64,000 nt of DNA, taken from positions 64,802,593 through 64,866,592 of the forward strand of contig NC_073744.1 in assembly GCF_029784135.1 (NCBI RefSeq). The letters are read 5' to 3'. Positions 1 through 11,348 of the stretch are shown in pieces; position 1 is the first letter of the stretch, and each line of letters begins with the position of its first letter. This DNA comes from Toxorhynchites rutilus septentrionalis (taxonomy: Eukaryota; Arthropoda; Insecta; Diptera; Culicidae). The notes below the pieces were generated by a model. The model ran no database searches, was not told where the DNA came from, and worked only from the letters and a program-made list of their open reading frames with translations. The translations under genes were made by a program, and so were the position numbers.

Positions 1-880
1 AGCTGTACGACGAGGAACGTTCACGTTAGTGGTGCCCACTTCTGTACACCTATACCAGGCAAAGGGGCGATTTTTTTATTTACACGAGTGAGTTGATGAT
101 TTTTAAGTTGTATAACAATTTTACTCGGTACTTACGGCAATCGGAATTGTGCATGAAACTCTACTCAAGATTTTGTTAAGAACGACTTAGAGATAAAAAT
201 AGCTTATTTATTTTGTTTTTTTTTTAATTTTATGTATCCTGTGTGTCGGTAGCAACAAACGTGGCGATAATTTTTAACGCTAAATTAAAATGATATACAC
301 TATTTATACCAGCCTCAGTAAAGTTTCTTGAATGAAATTTAAAGACTGAAAATTTATCAGTACCACTCGAGAAAATCAACAAAACACATCATTGGTTTAC
401 AAAACGTTATTGTGATGTCCATTATCGGAACTGACTGGCAACACTGTATAACATCAGATTTGAACATTTTTCCCTTCACTTTTTATATCCTTCCTCCTTC
501 CGGTTGAATTGGTCTCAAACGATCGGGATTATATGCGAGCTGATATCTCGATTGAAAAGTTGACACTACTGTATCTGCGGAATCGCCACGAATTCAATTG
601 CCTTGGAAATCAGATTGTTGGTAATTGCAATTAGACACTTGGTCCTGGTTAGTGAAAACTCTACCGATGAGAAAATTATCTTTGTGCACTGCCCATCGAC
701 TTTTTCACTGTTTCGCATTCTAAACAATGTAATACGTTAGCTCAACATGCAAACAAAAATTTTTTGTTCGAAAACATTTGAGCAATTTTGAAAAAACATT
801 TCCGAAAAATCACATAACAGACGTAGTTCCATACAATTGTCAGTATTATGTGCTATAAGCTAAGTCTACATTTGAATCAC
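1..880. other. Intergenic AT-rich DNA, nothing recognised
   Basis: No long open frame, no terminal inverted repeats and no tRNA-like boxes were seen here. Short A/T runs occur throughout. The right edge abuts the decayed DD37E transposase. Confidence 0.4.
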
Positions 881-1660
881 ATTCTTTGTAGAGTCCAAAC
901 ATGTTTTTTGGATTGATAGTTTTTTTTTAATAAAATCGATCTTGTTCTCCCTTTGCCACTTAACGGTATTCCGGCTGTATTGGCAGCTTGCCAAGTCAGA
1001 TCAGAACTTCACTGGACCTTTGTATGATCGAATGTATGACAAAATCCTGCTCTGAAGACACTCCTCCCTGTAAACTGTTCCATTCGTAGTTGCTCAGGTG
1101 ACGAAAACCTTTGTCTCCTCTCCACAACTTCAGATCCCTGATACCTTCCCCTTCAGATCAGCGTAAGCAAACACCCCGAAACACTCCTTTTACGGTTGGC
1201 AAGATAAAATTTGTTACCGGCTATTCGCCAGGAATCCATTTTTACGTATGTTTCATCGTCCATCTAAATGCATCCTTTGTACTTGGTCAACACTTGCTCG
1301 TACAGCTTCCTTGCACGGGTTTTGGCAACCAAGTTTTGTTTCAGCGTCCTATTAGGGTGTTTACTGGCATGAAACGACGGCAAACCTTCTCGCACACCAA
1401 TTCGCCGAACTGTACTGTGGCTCGCCGTGAACTTTTTCGCCAAATCCCGCAAGGAGAGCCCAGGATTGTTGTGGAATGCTCTATGCCTGATTGGTTTCGC
1501 ATAATCCAACGGTTACGTTTGAGTACGGTATTTACAGTCGATTTTAGAAATTTCAGGAATATTTGCGATCTTTCCTCCTGACCATGGTGGGCTCTCAACG
1601 TTAGTGTGCAAAAATTTTTCCCGTCTTTCGCGTTCCATCGTCGATCACTCAATCTTCAAT
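880..1660 (-). pseudogene. Decayed DD37E (ITmD37E-type) Tc1/mariner transposase
   Basis: Read on the minus strand in several frames, this matches the intact transposase at 43605-44618 in order. A helix-turn-helix stretch (SLRDLAKKFTASHSTVRR) is followed by the shared block KTRARKLYEQVLTK, then the first catalytic motif MDDETYVK near 1258-1235, and near 950-1000 the second catalytic motif SDLASC followed by QYSRN. The Trp before that Asp is a stop codon, the segment between the two aspartates is shortened, and the frame changes more than once. The terminal catalytic Glu region is missing. I infer a dead, old copy of the same group as the intact element. I could not find its TIRs. Confidence 0.75.
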
Positions 1661-2129
1661 CCTGATGAAATTTTCACTACTGAATAAACAAACTATCCGG
1701 ATCAAAATGGTGTCAATAGTTTCTCGATGTGGCAACTAGGGACACTGCAGTGAATAAAAATAAACGACCGAACCCTAACTGAAACACATTTTACGTGCAA
1801 ATAAATTTAATACGAACCAACAGCTGTAATCCACCGCATATTTTTAGCGAATTTATCACCACGAATATAAAATTACTGAAGAGATCTCCTCGAGTGGTGG
1901 GGACAAAAACTCTCCCGAGAAGCTACTCAAAATCGATCTTCACGCACGTTCGTCGTCCATAAGTAAACCTTAGTTGGGGGTATTTGAAATGGGGTATTTT
2001 CAAATGCGTGTATGTTGTTAACAATTCTTCAAAACGAAACACGTATACAGTATTTGTTCGGTAATTGGGAGAGAAAGGAAGTTCAGCTATCAACATTCGC
2101 TTGCTTACTGAACCGACATGTAACATCAA

Positions 2130-2685
2130 ATGAAGTGAAAAATTTCTGCATAACTCGAAAACTAATCAAGCAAATGGAACCAAATTTGGCATGTGAAGGT
2201 TTTAGGGGAGCACGAAACTTTTCTATGGTGAACAGACACTGCTCCCCACCATAACTCGAGAACTAAATCGAGTAATTGATCTTTGTTCGAAAATGAAGTG
2301 GATTTTAATGTGATAAAACGCACTTCTATATATTCTTCTATCTATATAAATAAAAATGGATAGCCGAATGTGCTGATAAGAGCAAAACTCGAGAAATAAA
2401 TTATCCGATTTAGGGCTGTATTTATTCTATTAGAATTTCTGTATCAAATATTTATTCCATGTAACGGAGATGTTATATGCAAGTGGCTGAAAAATCTTGA
2501 ACGAGAATTTGTCCGAAAATAATCTAATATTATAATGACGAGTTTTGGTAGAAGTACTAGAAATTTTATAGTAAAAGGTGATTTAAAAGGTAGGTTAGAA
2601 GATCATGAACGTGCGCTTAGTAAGAAAACGTGAATTTTATAACGAAAAATAAATTTTGGGCGGGACGAAGTTTGCCGGGTCAGCT
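2130..2685. repeat. Interspersed repeat, copy 1, ending in GGGTCAGCT
   Basis: This stretch is clearly related to 34850-35514. Both contain a run on 'actcga(g)aactaatcaagcaaatgg' followed by 'accaaatttggc', then a shared AT-rich body, and both end with the same GC-rich motif GGGCGGGACGAAGTTT-GYCGGGTCAGCT. The short open frames inside are not conserved between copies. The family is unassigned; the motif recurs at 54772 and 61000 in other contexts. Confidence 0.6.
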
Positions 2686-3157
2686 TCAAATAAAATCGAG
2701 GGGAATTTCAGTGAATTGTTTGATTCGCGTTGATCGTGAAATTGTATGAACAAAAGGTTTCCACAGGAAGTTTTGCATTGAGTGCGACAACAGGTATGAT
2801 ATAAAATTTGGGGAAATTATTTTTCCGTAATTCAATCAATTTTTATGTCATGCGCAAATAGTGTCAGTTTTTCAACATCCCAAACTACATTCCAATAGCT
2901 TCAGCCCAGTTAACATGCGCCGAGTTAAAAAGCAGTATAGTTGAAGCAGGTCCAGTTATCGAACGATTAACGTACATTATATTTCACGAAGAAAACTGAA
3001 TCAAATAGTTCACCATAATTCCGAAGAAATTCTTTCACTTTACTGTTGATACCGCACTTCAGTCGCAATCGTGGCCAGCCGGTTCCACCAATTCTTCATG
3101 TGACCGATGTCGCTGGCGATTTTCATGCCATATCGACTACCTATTGGTAGCACCATA
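2686..3157. other. Intergenic DNA, nothing recognised
   Basis: There is no supportable gene, RNA or repeat boundary between the interspersed repeat and the foldback element at 3158. Confidence 0.35.
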
Positions 3158-3310
3158 TCAGATTGCAGTAAATCTTTGTGGGTGTAAAAACATTGCCAAC
3201 TTCTAGGCCCTTCTCAAAAAGTCGTCTAGATTTCTTTCAAGATTTCAAGTATGTAAAGTTGTTGCAATGATCAATGTTTTGACACCCACAAAGTGGCACT
3301 GCAATCTGAA
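3158..3310. mobile_element. Foldback MITE, about 153 bp
   Basis: The left end (ATCAGATTGCAGTAAATC...TTTGTGGGTG) and the right end (...CACCCACAAAGTGGC...GCAATCTGAAT) are inverted copies over roughly 45 bp with several mismatches. A half-copy of the same unit is at about 54160-54240, where GTTGTGGGTGTAAAACATTG recurs. There is no coding capacity. Confidence 0.6.
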
Positions 3311-3614
3311 TTGATGATAGCGATGATGATGGACAAAATGTGATAGATTAGCATCACTTCAAAACTCTCTCCGTCGGTATCTTCCCGGTGGGTTTGTTTT
3401 ACCTAATTGGTTCTAGATGCCACGGAATGAGAAAACAGTCACAGGATGGTTATGTCTATGCTTCATCAATAAAGAACATATTGAACTATCAAATCTGTAA
3501 GGTCGTGTACATCAGTGATCAGATAATGTGAAAGTCATAACCAAAACAAAAAAGCAAGACTCTACCACTCACTGACAAATTTCGGAAAGGTTTATAGAAT
3601 TACTGGGGAACTCA

Positions 3615-3672
3615 CTTGCGCGGATAATCCGCACCGCGGATCAACCGCTCGCGGATAATCGAGGTTCTACTG
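3615..3672. mobile_element. pogo/Tigger-type MITE end
   Basis: The sequence GCGGATAATCGAGGTTCTACTG is followed by TA. This is the usual pogo-like terminus (CAGTAGAACC..GATTATCCGCG in reverse) and resembles the right end of the complete copy at 50430-50616. I did not find the opposite end. Confidence 0.45.
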
Positions 3673-3739
3673 TATTGAAGCTTGATGTAATGATTAAACT
3701 GTGGAACGAAGTGGATCGGAATACAAAACCACGAAAGAA

Positions 3740-3830
3740 AAACACAAGCTTAATAGTTTAACTTTTATTAGCGACCGTTTCACTGGAGAATTAATCTTCG
3801 AATGATAATGAAAGAACACACGTTCTTACA
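3740..3830 (-). repeat. Copia 3' LTR fragment
   Basis: The segment AAGCTTAATAGTTTAACTTT followed by ATTAGCGACCGTTTCACT recurs almost unchanged at 5749-5810, in the same orientation, on the other side of the Copia pol remnant. The pair is best explained as pieces of the two LTRs. Exact LTR ends were not resolvable. Confidence 0.55.
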
Positions 3831-3839
3831 CATTTCTCG

Positions 3840-5748
3840 TTGCTCGTTCCGATTTTACGAATGAAATACAGCTCTGATTGTCTTCGTGGATTACTGTTGC
3901 CTTTTTCTGCTCTTCACCCATATCCTTTAACAAAGCCCTCAACCATATCAACTCCTGACAAGATGGCTACGTACTCTGTTTCCATAGAGGAGAGTGTTAT
4001 AGAAGATTGCTTTCGGCTTATCCAGGAAATAGCTGCTCCTCCGAATAAGAACGTAAATCCTGAAGTTGGTTTCCTGCTCACCACATCTCCTACCCAATCA
4101 GCATCCGCAAAACCAACCAGTTCTCCTCAACTCTCCTGTCAACTTCCAAGATCTGGTACCAAGCAGGTAGCATAACACTCTTTTCGCAGCCGTCCAATCA
4201 GCTTGTGTAGGATTACTAACTCTTCTACCTAAAATCGATGTGCTCACTGATATATCAGGCCGTGCATGTACTGATATGTAGAGTAACGCTCCGACTAAAC
4301 TTCGGTACATCGATTGATCTTCTAATTTGTTCTCACATTCTAACTTCAAATACCCTTCGTCCATCGGGGTTTTCGCATATTTTGCATCTGACATTCCGAA
4401 TCGAGCCGCCAACTTCTCTACGTATCCACACAAGCTCAAGCTGTATTTGCCTTTTGCACGGTGTATTTCCATACCAAGAAAGTACTGCAGTTCTCCCAGA
4501 TTCGTAATATCTAAATGCTTTTTCAATTACTTAAATATTCGCGTAGTAATTGTTTCATCAACACATCCTAGAACCATGTCATCGACATACACTAGTAAGT
4601 ATGCCAACCTACCGCTGAATGACTTCGTATATAGACATGCGTCAGCCGAACTTTGATGAAAACCCATTCGTATCAGTATTTCGTGTAGTCGTCGATTCCA
4701 ACATCTAGCACTCTGTTTTAGGCCATAAATACTGCGCTTCAAACGACAAACTAGATTTTCCTTCCCTGTCTCTACGTACCCAGGGGTTGTCGCATATACA
4801 GTTCCTCCTGAAGCTCGCCATGTAGATATGCCGTTTTCACGTCAAGATGTATCAGGGTTATGTTATTTCGGCTCGCAATAGCAAGTAGTGCTCGAAATGT
4901 GATCTGGCTTGTTACAGGCGCAAACACTTCCTCGTAGTCCACCCATATTACTGCGTAAAACCCTGCACAACTAGACGAGCTTTGTACTTGATTACCTCTC
5001 CCGACGCATCGTACTTCAACTTATAAACCCATTTGCTGCCGATAGCTTTTCTTCCAGCGGATAAATGTGTCAACTCCCATGTCCCATTCACATCATGGCT
5101 TGACATCTCCTCCTGCATAGCGATCTCCCAATCGGCTGCCTTGTTTGATTTTCTTGCCTCTTGTACGCTTCGTGATTACTCCGTCACCCAGCAAACTGTA
5201 TTGACTTCATCATCAAAACGAATCAGCAGTTTACCCTTATTGTTCCTCGCCGATCTTCGCAATTCAGGAGAAAAACCATCTAGTAGCGATTCACTTGACT
5301 CAACCCCAAAAAACTCATTTTCTGAAACACTGTCATAGCTTGTTTCCGCCACCTGGCTGCATCGTTTCATCCAGCTCTTCCTCTTCTACTTGCTCAGTTA
5401 CAGGATCTCCAACCGGATCCACTTCTGATTGTTTATTAGACCCTAGAGATTCTTCTATAACCGTTGTCTTTGGTTTATTTACCTCCCGCACCGACTCCTT
5501 TGAATCCATCTCCATTTCGAGAAATTTTGCATCTCGACTAATCAATATTTTATCGGTGGATGTATTCAAAAAACGATAAGCCTTCCTGTTCTCTGCGTAG
5601 CCCACGAACTTTAATTTTATAGCGTTACTATCCAGCTTACTACGTTTTTCATCCGGAACACGTACCCAGTCGTCCGTTCCAAATACTCGCATATGATTAT
5701 ATTTGGGTTGCTTACCAAACCACAACTCGTACGGTGTACGATCCAGCT
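3840..5748 (-). pseudogene. Ty1/Copia retrotransposon pol remnant (integrase C-part, RT, RNase H)
   Basis: On the minus strand, domains appear in Copia order. 5725-5333 gives the integrase C-terminal region (MRVFGTDDWVRVPDEKRSKL ... KFVGY ... ISRDAKF). 5370-5050 carries RRSARNNKG and then the start of RT with GRKAIGSKWVYKLKYD. 4742-4527 has IYGLKQSARCWN and the catalytic YVDD box. 4526-4098 has the RT-RNase H connection (LGELQYFLGMEIH, YRSLVGALLY, RPDIS). About 4000-3960 gives SSMETEYVA, the RNase H end. Several frameshifts separate the pieces, and gag, protease and most of the integrase are absent. Flanking LTR-like direct repeats support an internally deleted element. Confidence 0.85.
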
Positions 5749-5830
5749 TCCAAGCTTAATAGTTTAACTTTTATTAGCGACCGTTTCACTTGAGAATTAA
5801 TCTTCGAACACGTTTTTACAAATTTTGTTC
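5749..5830 (-). repeat. Copia 5' LTR fragment joined directly to integrase
   Basis: This matches 3745-3810 for about 55 bp, after which the copies diverge by small indels. On the element strand the LTR piece runs straight into the integrase coding sequence, so primer-binding site, gag and protease are missing. The join lies at an AAGCTT hexamer. Confidence 0.55.
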
Positions 5831-5935
5831 GTAACGGTTGGCAATACTTCAGCTCCGCTGTAAGATGTTGCTGCGCAGTCATGAATAACGAGGTGCGCAC
5901 TGATAATTATAACATAAACATGATTGATTGAGAGA

Positions 5936-5994
5936 TAGAGGCGAATGAACTGCAAAGTTTAAAGCCTCTTAAAAACAAAGAAAGAAAGAAAGAA
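5936..5994 (+). mobile_element. 59-bp retroposed unit with 11-bp target-site duplication
   Basis: The insert begins TAGAGGCGAATGAACTGC and ends in an A-rich (AAAG)n tail. It is flanked by perfect 11-bp direct repeats TGATTGAGAGA at 5925-5935 and 5995-6005. The first 45 bp recur, with one mismatch and the same start, in the SINE at 14037-14106 on the opposite strand. AGAGGC near the start pairs with GCCTCT, giving a short hairpin. The A-rich tail and long TSD indicate retroposition. Confidence 0.75.
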
Positions 5995-6344
5995 TGATTG
6001 AGAGAAAACAAGTGTAGCTCAGTGTACACCATGTGACTTTTTTCATTTAGGCCGTATTGGTTCGGAAATATTAGGCGATTTGCCCCCACTTACCTTGCGT
6101 CTGCACGTCTCAAAAGCAGAGCGGTGTATGCCCATTCACATTGAACACTAATTTGATACGGAGTTAATTTTTATTCATAATTTCTATTTGAAAGATGTTC
6201 ATTCTGCCTGAATATGAACCGAAGTTCAATGACGTGTCGTTTATTTCGTTTTCACCGTGCAGTGTATACGGGAATAAGGCCCCTTGATACAATTTAGACG
6301 CCTCAAGACAAGAATTGAATCCAGTTATTGTCAGTGAGTTAATA

Positions 6345-6933
6345 CACCCAGGTTTTTTTTTACGCGGGGGATACCTACCTCGTAAAAAAAACCGCGTTAA
6401 TTGAAAAAGCCCCGTAGAAAAAACCGCGTTAATTCGAAAATCCCGCGTCACCTAATGATAGATATCAAATGGGACTATCTTTACGTAGAACGGAAGTAAA
6501 AAGTTGAGTGTTGCTCGCTTCCGAAAACCCGTAGTTTTTTCCTGCAATTTCGTTGGTTACGGGTAGCTATAGTTCGGCTTTCCTCACGAATAAGGTCATC
6601 TGCTGTTGCTAGAAGATCCCCTAGTAATATGTACACTTCTCCGCCGATGTACGTGCAATTGGACCGTCCAGAGCTAAGAAGACAGGGTAAGACATTCACG
6701 AATCGCTGCCCGTAAAAACCCGGTCCCGTAGTACCGCCCGGCGAGCTCTCCGTTACCCAACACCTAAAATCCACGTAAGAATCGTGATAAGGTGCAGCAC
6801 TAAGCGCTAAACTCCGTTACTAGCACTAATTACCGTAATTTGCTCTGAGGGAACATGAGAGAAAAATGTGAGCTGAGGGGGAAAATCCGCGTAAAAAAAA
6901 CCTCGTAAAAAACCGCGTAAATAAACCTGGGTG
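6345..6933. mobile_element. TA-flanked TIR element (CACCCAGG termini), 589 bp
   Basis: It starts CACCCAGGTTTTTTTTACGC and ends GCGTAAATAAACCTGGGTG, with TA on both outer sides (6343-6344 and 6934-6935). The interior has repeated 'CGTAAAAAACCGCGTTAAT' modules near both ends. There is no transposase. A 116-bp relative lies at 21450-21565. Confidence 0.75.
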
Positions 6934-6999
6934 TACTCGATCGTTTGAGACCTTCTGGAAACCAAAAAAAACCGTTACCTAAACCGTTGGGAAAACAAA

Positions 7000-7800
7000 T
7001 GACAACTAGCAGATTGGGAACAACATATTTTTTGCAGAACAACAAAAACTGATTGCAGGCACAATTTAATAATCTAAACACAAAAATAAAAATATTTTTG
7101 GGTCGAAAGTCCCATAACTTTGGTCGAATTATATGATCAATCGCTCGCATATGATAAACATAATCATAAAATACCCGAATAGGATCGTCGTTGCGTTATT
7201 TCGATATTGTAGATATATTTCATGTACACATATTACCCAAACTTATCAATATCCTGCTGGTAAAAAAAATCGGGAACTTTTTTCATGATAATCTGTCCTG
7301 CATAGAATAATTTTAACCTATAAAGTAAATTTGTTTGCTCTCGCGTGCCATTAACATCAACATCACACATTTTAACCGAGACGGTTATTCTCCAGTAGCT
7401 TCATTTCACTCACTTCGTAAACTCCTAAATTAAACTACATTTTTTCGTGCGAAAGCAATGTGGACAGGAGCAACAGATTCATAATCTGATTATTTAAAAA
7501 AAACACACACACACGTGTTTGAAGTGCAATGATGAAGTGATGGAAAAACATAAATGTGATTGCGATCAGCAATATAGGAAAAGCAAAGACAAGATCTGCG
7601 TTAATAAATTATTCTCGCTATCCAAAGTTAATACTATGAAAAAAAGGAAGAAAAACAATATTTTTGGAATGCATCGTTGTGTCGTTGGAATGTTAACATG
7701 AATATTTATAACGAAATAATAAGAATGAATCATTCGATTTCACATCCATTGCAGTTCAAATTTCAAAAATTGGTTTGATTCGTGTCAATATGACATGGCC
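7000..7800. other. Intergenic DNA, no gene recognised
   Basis: This contains only short frames and an (AC)n run at about 7501-7514. It lies just downstream of the mL55 gene's polyadenylation signal. Confidence 0.35.
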
Positions 7801-7805
7801 TTTGA

Positions 7806-7811
7806 TTTATT
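7806..7811 (-). terminator. Polyadenylation signal AATAAA of the mL55 gene
   Basis: On the minus strand AATAAA lies about 26 bp after the TAG stop of the mL55 gene. Confidence 0.55.
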
Positions 7812-7836
7812 TCCTCCTACGTCTTTTTACAGTTCG

Positions 7837-8241
7837 CTACTTTTTAATAAATTTAATGTACTTTCGGGCATTGAAACTATCATCTACTTCATCCTCAATC
7901 TGTATCACTCGTTTAGGTTTTCTCTTCTCCAGCCGCGCCTTTCTCTCAGCTTCGCTTAGAAGACTCAAATCCAAAGGGAGCTAAAACCCAAAATTGTCAT
8001 TTTCATAAACTAAACTATTTCACCTATTGAGTTGATCAAATTATACCTTAATAATTCGGCGCGGTTCGTGGTAGTTGATATTGATAGTTGACCCATTTGG
8101 TAAAACAACTAGCGTAGGATATCTTCTTGCGTACACACTGCGATGTATCTTTACAATGGATGCTGTATTCGATGAAATAAACCTCTGGCTCATGGGTGCG
8201 TTTCGACATACTAGTGATAACAATGCTATTCTATCGAACAT
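7837..8241 (-). CDS. mRpL55: Mitochondrial large-ribosomal-subunit protein mL55, two exons
   Basis: Exon 1 is 8241-8047 (65 codons) and exon 2 is 7980-7837 (47 codons plus TAG), joined across a 66-bp intron (8046-7981). The donor AAG|GTATAA and acceptor TTTTAG|CTC keep the frame. The 112-residue product has a basic N-terminus without acidic clusters, as expected for mitochondrial import. It then has the mL55 core (ARRYPTLVVLPNGSTININY, HEPRRIIK), LPLDLSLLSEAERKARLEKR, and an Asn-Ala-Arg-Lys-Tyr tail near the end. From what I know of the fly and human proteins, the order and length (about 105-130 aa) fit. An in-frame TAG lies 11 codons upstream of the ATG, which fixes the start. The protein acts in the mitochondrial ribosome. 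It has no operon partner and TEs lie on both sides. Confidence 0.93.
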
Positions 8242-8510
8242 TTTGATTAATGGTTTAATAATCTGTGATTTGGGCTAAGAAAAATAGATTCAAAACATTC
8301 GAATCGGTCGATTGAATAACAATATGTTGACAGTTATCTCCCTACCGGAAAGTAACAATGTTCGGGTATAACAGTTTGGCGTGCACAGGGTGTTCGAATT
8401 AGAATTTTAGGAATTAGAATAAGTTTTCAAACTACGAAAGAATATTCCAGGAAGGTCATACCGAAAGTTCACAATGAAAATTGGATGTATGTTGTGCACA
8501 ATGCTTAGGG

Positions 8511-8756
8511 AAGGCAGTAAAAACGTGAACGTAAATTATCGGCCGATGGAAACTCTGCAGTCAGCAGAGACTCTTTGTGTATGAGCGCAATTAAAAGTCT
8601 GCAGTCTGCGGGGACTTCAAGGCCATTGTAAAAAAGGCAGTAAAAACGTGAACGTAAATTATCGGCCGATGGAAACTCTGCAGTCAGCAGAGACTCTTTG
8701 TGTATGAGCGCAATTAAAAGTCTGCAGTCTGCGGGGACTTCAAGGCCATTGTTCTA
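8511..8756. repeat. Perfect tandem duplication, 2 x 123 bp
   Basis: The block beginning AAGGCAGTAAAAACGTGAAC at 8511 is repeated from 8634 with no difference over 119 bp and a 4-bp A spacer. Each unit contains CTGCAGTCAGCAGAG and CTGCAGTCTGCGGGG, themselves related. No coding frame spans it. Confidence 0.85.
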
Positions 8757-9239
8757 CGAATATTATCTGCAACGACCACCTAGTTTTCATCAAATGGACA
8801 ACTGTAACCCATCGATCTCGTGTAATGGATTCAGCACACAAATTGAAGCAAAATGAGGACAAAACTTTCGACATTGTGAGAACAAATTACATTCCAAAGT
8901 GATATCCTAATAATATTATATGTAAACTTTGTTTGCTTGGGGAGAGTCTGTGTTAATTAAGGGGTATTTTTAGCTTATTATAGATAATTCAGTTTTTACG
9001 AATTCGTGCATGGCTGTCGAATTGAAAGTAGCTTCAATGTACAACGTATTGCGAACCGAATACAAAGTAGAAATGATTCGTTCATTTAGTTTCCGTTGTG
9101 CGAAAGATGCTGAATAGTATAATTGTGAATCATTTGTTTGGGAACGATGTTTTTGGGAGCGTTGGAGTTATAAAACAATTCGAATATTCGATAAGTTATT
9201 TAAATTGACAGCCCATATTGTAGTCCTACGTCTCATCGG

Positions 9240-9860
9240 TTATATTCCCGACATTAGCTACCCGTCTTTCTACCAACCATGAAGTCTGCCACAAATTGCG
9301 AAATTGTGAAGTTCATTTGGCGGTGAAAAATTAAACCAACACGGACGGTCGTAGAGCAGATAATGACGGAAGGGCCCGACTTCGCATTGCCCCAGTCGAT
9401 TTTATGTTTGAGCCCCGTAGAGTGAGCTGCCACACTGGATTCGTTAAGTTAGATTGTTCACGGCGTTCTTGTGTTCCCTCAAACGTACTTTAAACTTTCG
9501 ACGGATTTAGTCAATTTACACCGCCGGGCAGAATTTACACGGAATATCGTAAATACCGGATAATTCATCCGGCGGGATCTTGTGCTTGAGAGAACACAGC
9601 ACGTCTTTTAATGTGGACGCTTTTGTAGGCTGTTTGGAAACCGTGTTGTTTCAGGATCCCTTGAATCGCATTGGTAACTTTCGGATAAAACGGAAGGCTG
9701 ATCCTCTGAATATGCTCTTTTTGTGTTTTTTTAAATATGTGTGCTTTTTGGTGGTATTTTTTCCGTTCAAGGAAGCTGCCTCGTGAATTTTCTTTCTTTC
9801 TCCTTCAAATTCTTGTGTTTCCATTGGAATATTCGAGAGACAATGTGCCATTGAGTGAAA
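9240..9860 (-). pseudogene. Penelope-like element remnant with GIY-YIG endonuclease region
   Basis: On the minus strand, 9851-9690 reads IPMETQEFEGERKKIHEAA, then LNGKNTTKKHTYLKKHKKS, resembling the end of a Penelope RT. In another frame 9660-9570 reads QHGFQTAYKSVHIKRRAVF. After a break, 9555-9440 reads SGIYDIPCKFCPAV, then IRRKFKVRLREHKNAV, the GIY-YIG domain. The expected YIGQT is broken by two stops. Past that, SSVAAHST and KIDWGNAKSGP continue the C-terminus. The order agrees with Penelope-like elements (RT followed by GIY-YIG). Frameshifts and stops make it non-functional. Confidence 0.75.
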
Positions 9861-10301
9861 AGCAGTTTGCTTTTGTGCTCCAAAATGGTTAGAGTCAGAT
9901 GTTATGTACCGGTCCGTGGATGTCGGTTTTCGATATATGCCATATTTTGCTCCATGTGTTCATGAAGCGAATGAAGGATTACATTTTAGGGAGTAATAAG
10001 CGCATTTTTTCATAAAAATTATGAACTATGATTAAACTTTCGTATAGAATGAATATCCCTTAATAGTGTACAGGTTCATTGAAATAATTTCAATACTAAT
10101 CGAGGAAAGGAAGAGTAAGTACTATGATTTCAAATAAGCAAAGAACATCAATCAATTAATTTAATTCAAAATAACAAAACTTGAAACTGTCGAAACGAAA
10201 TTGAATTAAATCTTACACACGAAGCTCGCGACACCTTTTGGGAATGTTTCAATGAAGTGGCAAACGAAAATGGTAGTCGGCTGTAAAAAAAAAATGTATG
10301 G

Positions 10302-11348
10302 GGTTGTATCTAGGACACGACCGCATATTTTCGACGTAGAACGACGCGATTATATTATGTAATCCGCTTGTTTACAACTCCGATTACTATTTGAGAGTGC
10401 ATCGAAATTTTTGTAATAGATTATGTTCTTCGTTACAAATAAATTTTATGAACGTCCTTTTACGTTTGATATGATGCCTAGGACCACCAAAATATTTGAA
10501 CGGAAAAATTGTCTTTGTAATTGTATTTTACGTTTCCCTCTGAAATTATTACACATATCATGCTTACGCAGTTCTCGAACCACGAAAGTTCATTCACCTC
10601 TAGTATCTGAAATGGCGATTTCCCCAGGCTTCTCAGTTTAAAAGTACGTTTTAAGAAAACATATTTCGGTCTGCACAACAACAAGCGAGTACAAAAGTTC
10701 TCAACACCAAAAAGTACCCCCGACTTGCATGTATTTGCAAAGCGGATTCCCCCAGGCACATTGATTTTGAAGTCTGTGTTAGGGAAACACAGCTCGGCGG
10801 GTACAAAAATACCCTCGACTTGCATGTATATTTACAAAGCTAATTTCCACAGGTACATCGATTCTGAAGTCTGTGTTGGGGAAACCTTAATTCAGGTCAA
10901 CCAAAACTTGGCAGTTAGGGCGTTTAGATAACGCTTGACATTTTACAGTTATTCAATTGTTCATCTAATGAAAAATAACATTTTATTAATTGTGATAGAC
11001 GAGTAGAAATATTTCCTATCAATTGATGCAAACATCTTTCCGTTCTGTTAAGAAATGTTCAAGTTATAAGCATTCGAAATACGAGTAGGGTTAGCACACA
11101 AATCGGCAGAACAAATGTATGGGAAAAAAGGAAGTTCTTCCAGTTTTCATGAAATTAAACCGTGTAGAGATTAGCGAATTGTAATGTTTAGCATACCAAA
11201 CAAATCTTAGAGAATTTCCGATTCGATTGGTATGCAAATCATGAGAATTCGTTCACAGTGAAAATAGTTATTAACGTTAACTTTATTTCATAAAAACGTG
11301 ACCTATTTTCTGTTTTGGCACCCTTCCTGAAAGACGTAGCTCTACGTC
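10302..11348. mobile_element. GACGTAG-palindrome-bounded repeat, copy A
   Basis: The left end has GGTTGTATCTAGGACACGAC, then CGCAT and (T)CGACGTAGAACGACG. The right end is GACGTAGCTCTACGTC. Both motifs recur at the ends of copies B (28470-30109) and C (52609-53946). The interior carries tandem repeats (10600-10880) and a right part shared with copy B. There is no transposase or RT. The class is unknown. Confidence 0.55.
10600..10885. repeat. About three degenerate tandem repeats of ~95 bp inside copy A
   Basis: The key phrase CCGACTTGCATGTATTTGCA, then a GATTCCCCCAGGCACATTGA segment, then TGTGTTAGGGAAACAC, repeats with a period near 95 bp (10721, 10816). A decayed first unit starts near 10612. 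The same monomer occurs at 53495-53670 in copy C. Confidence 0.7.
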
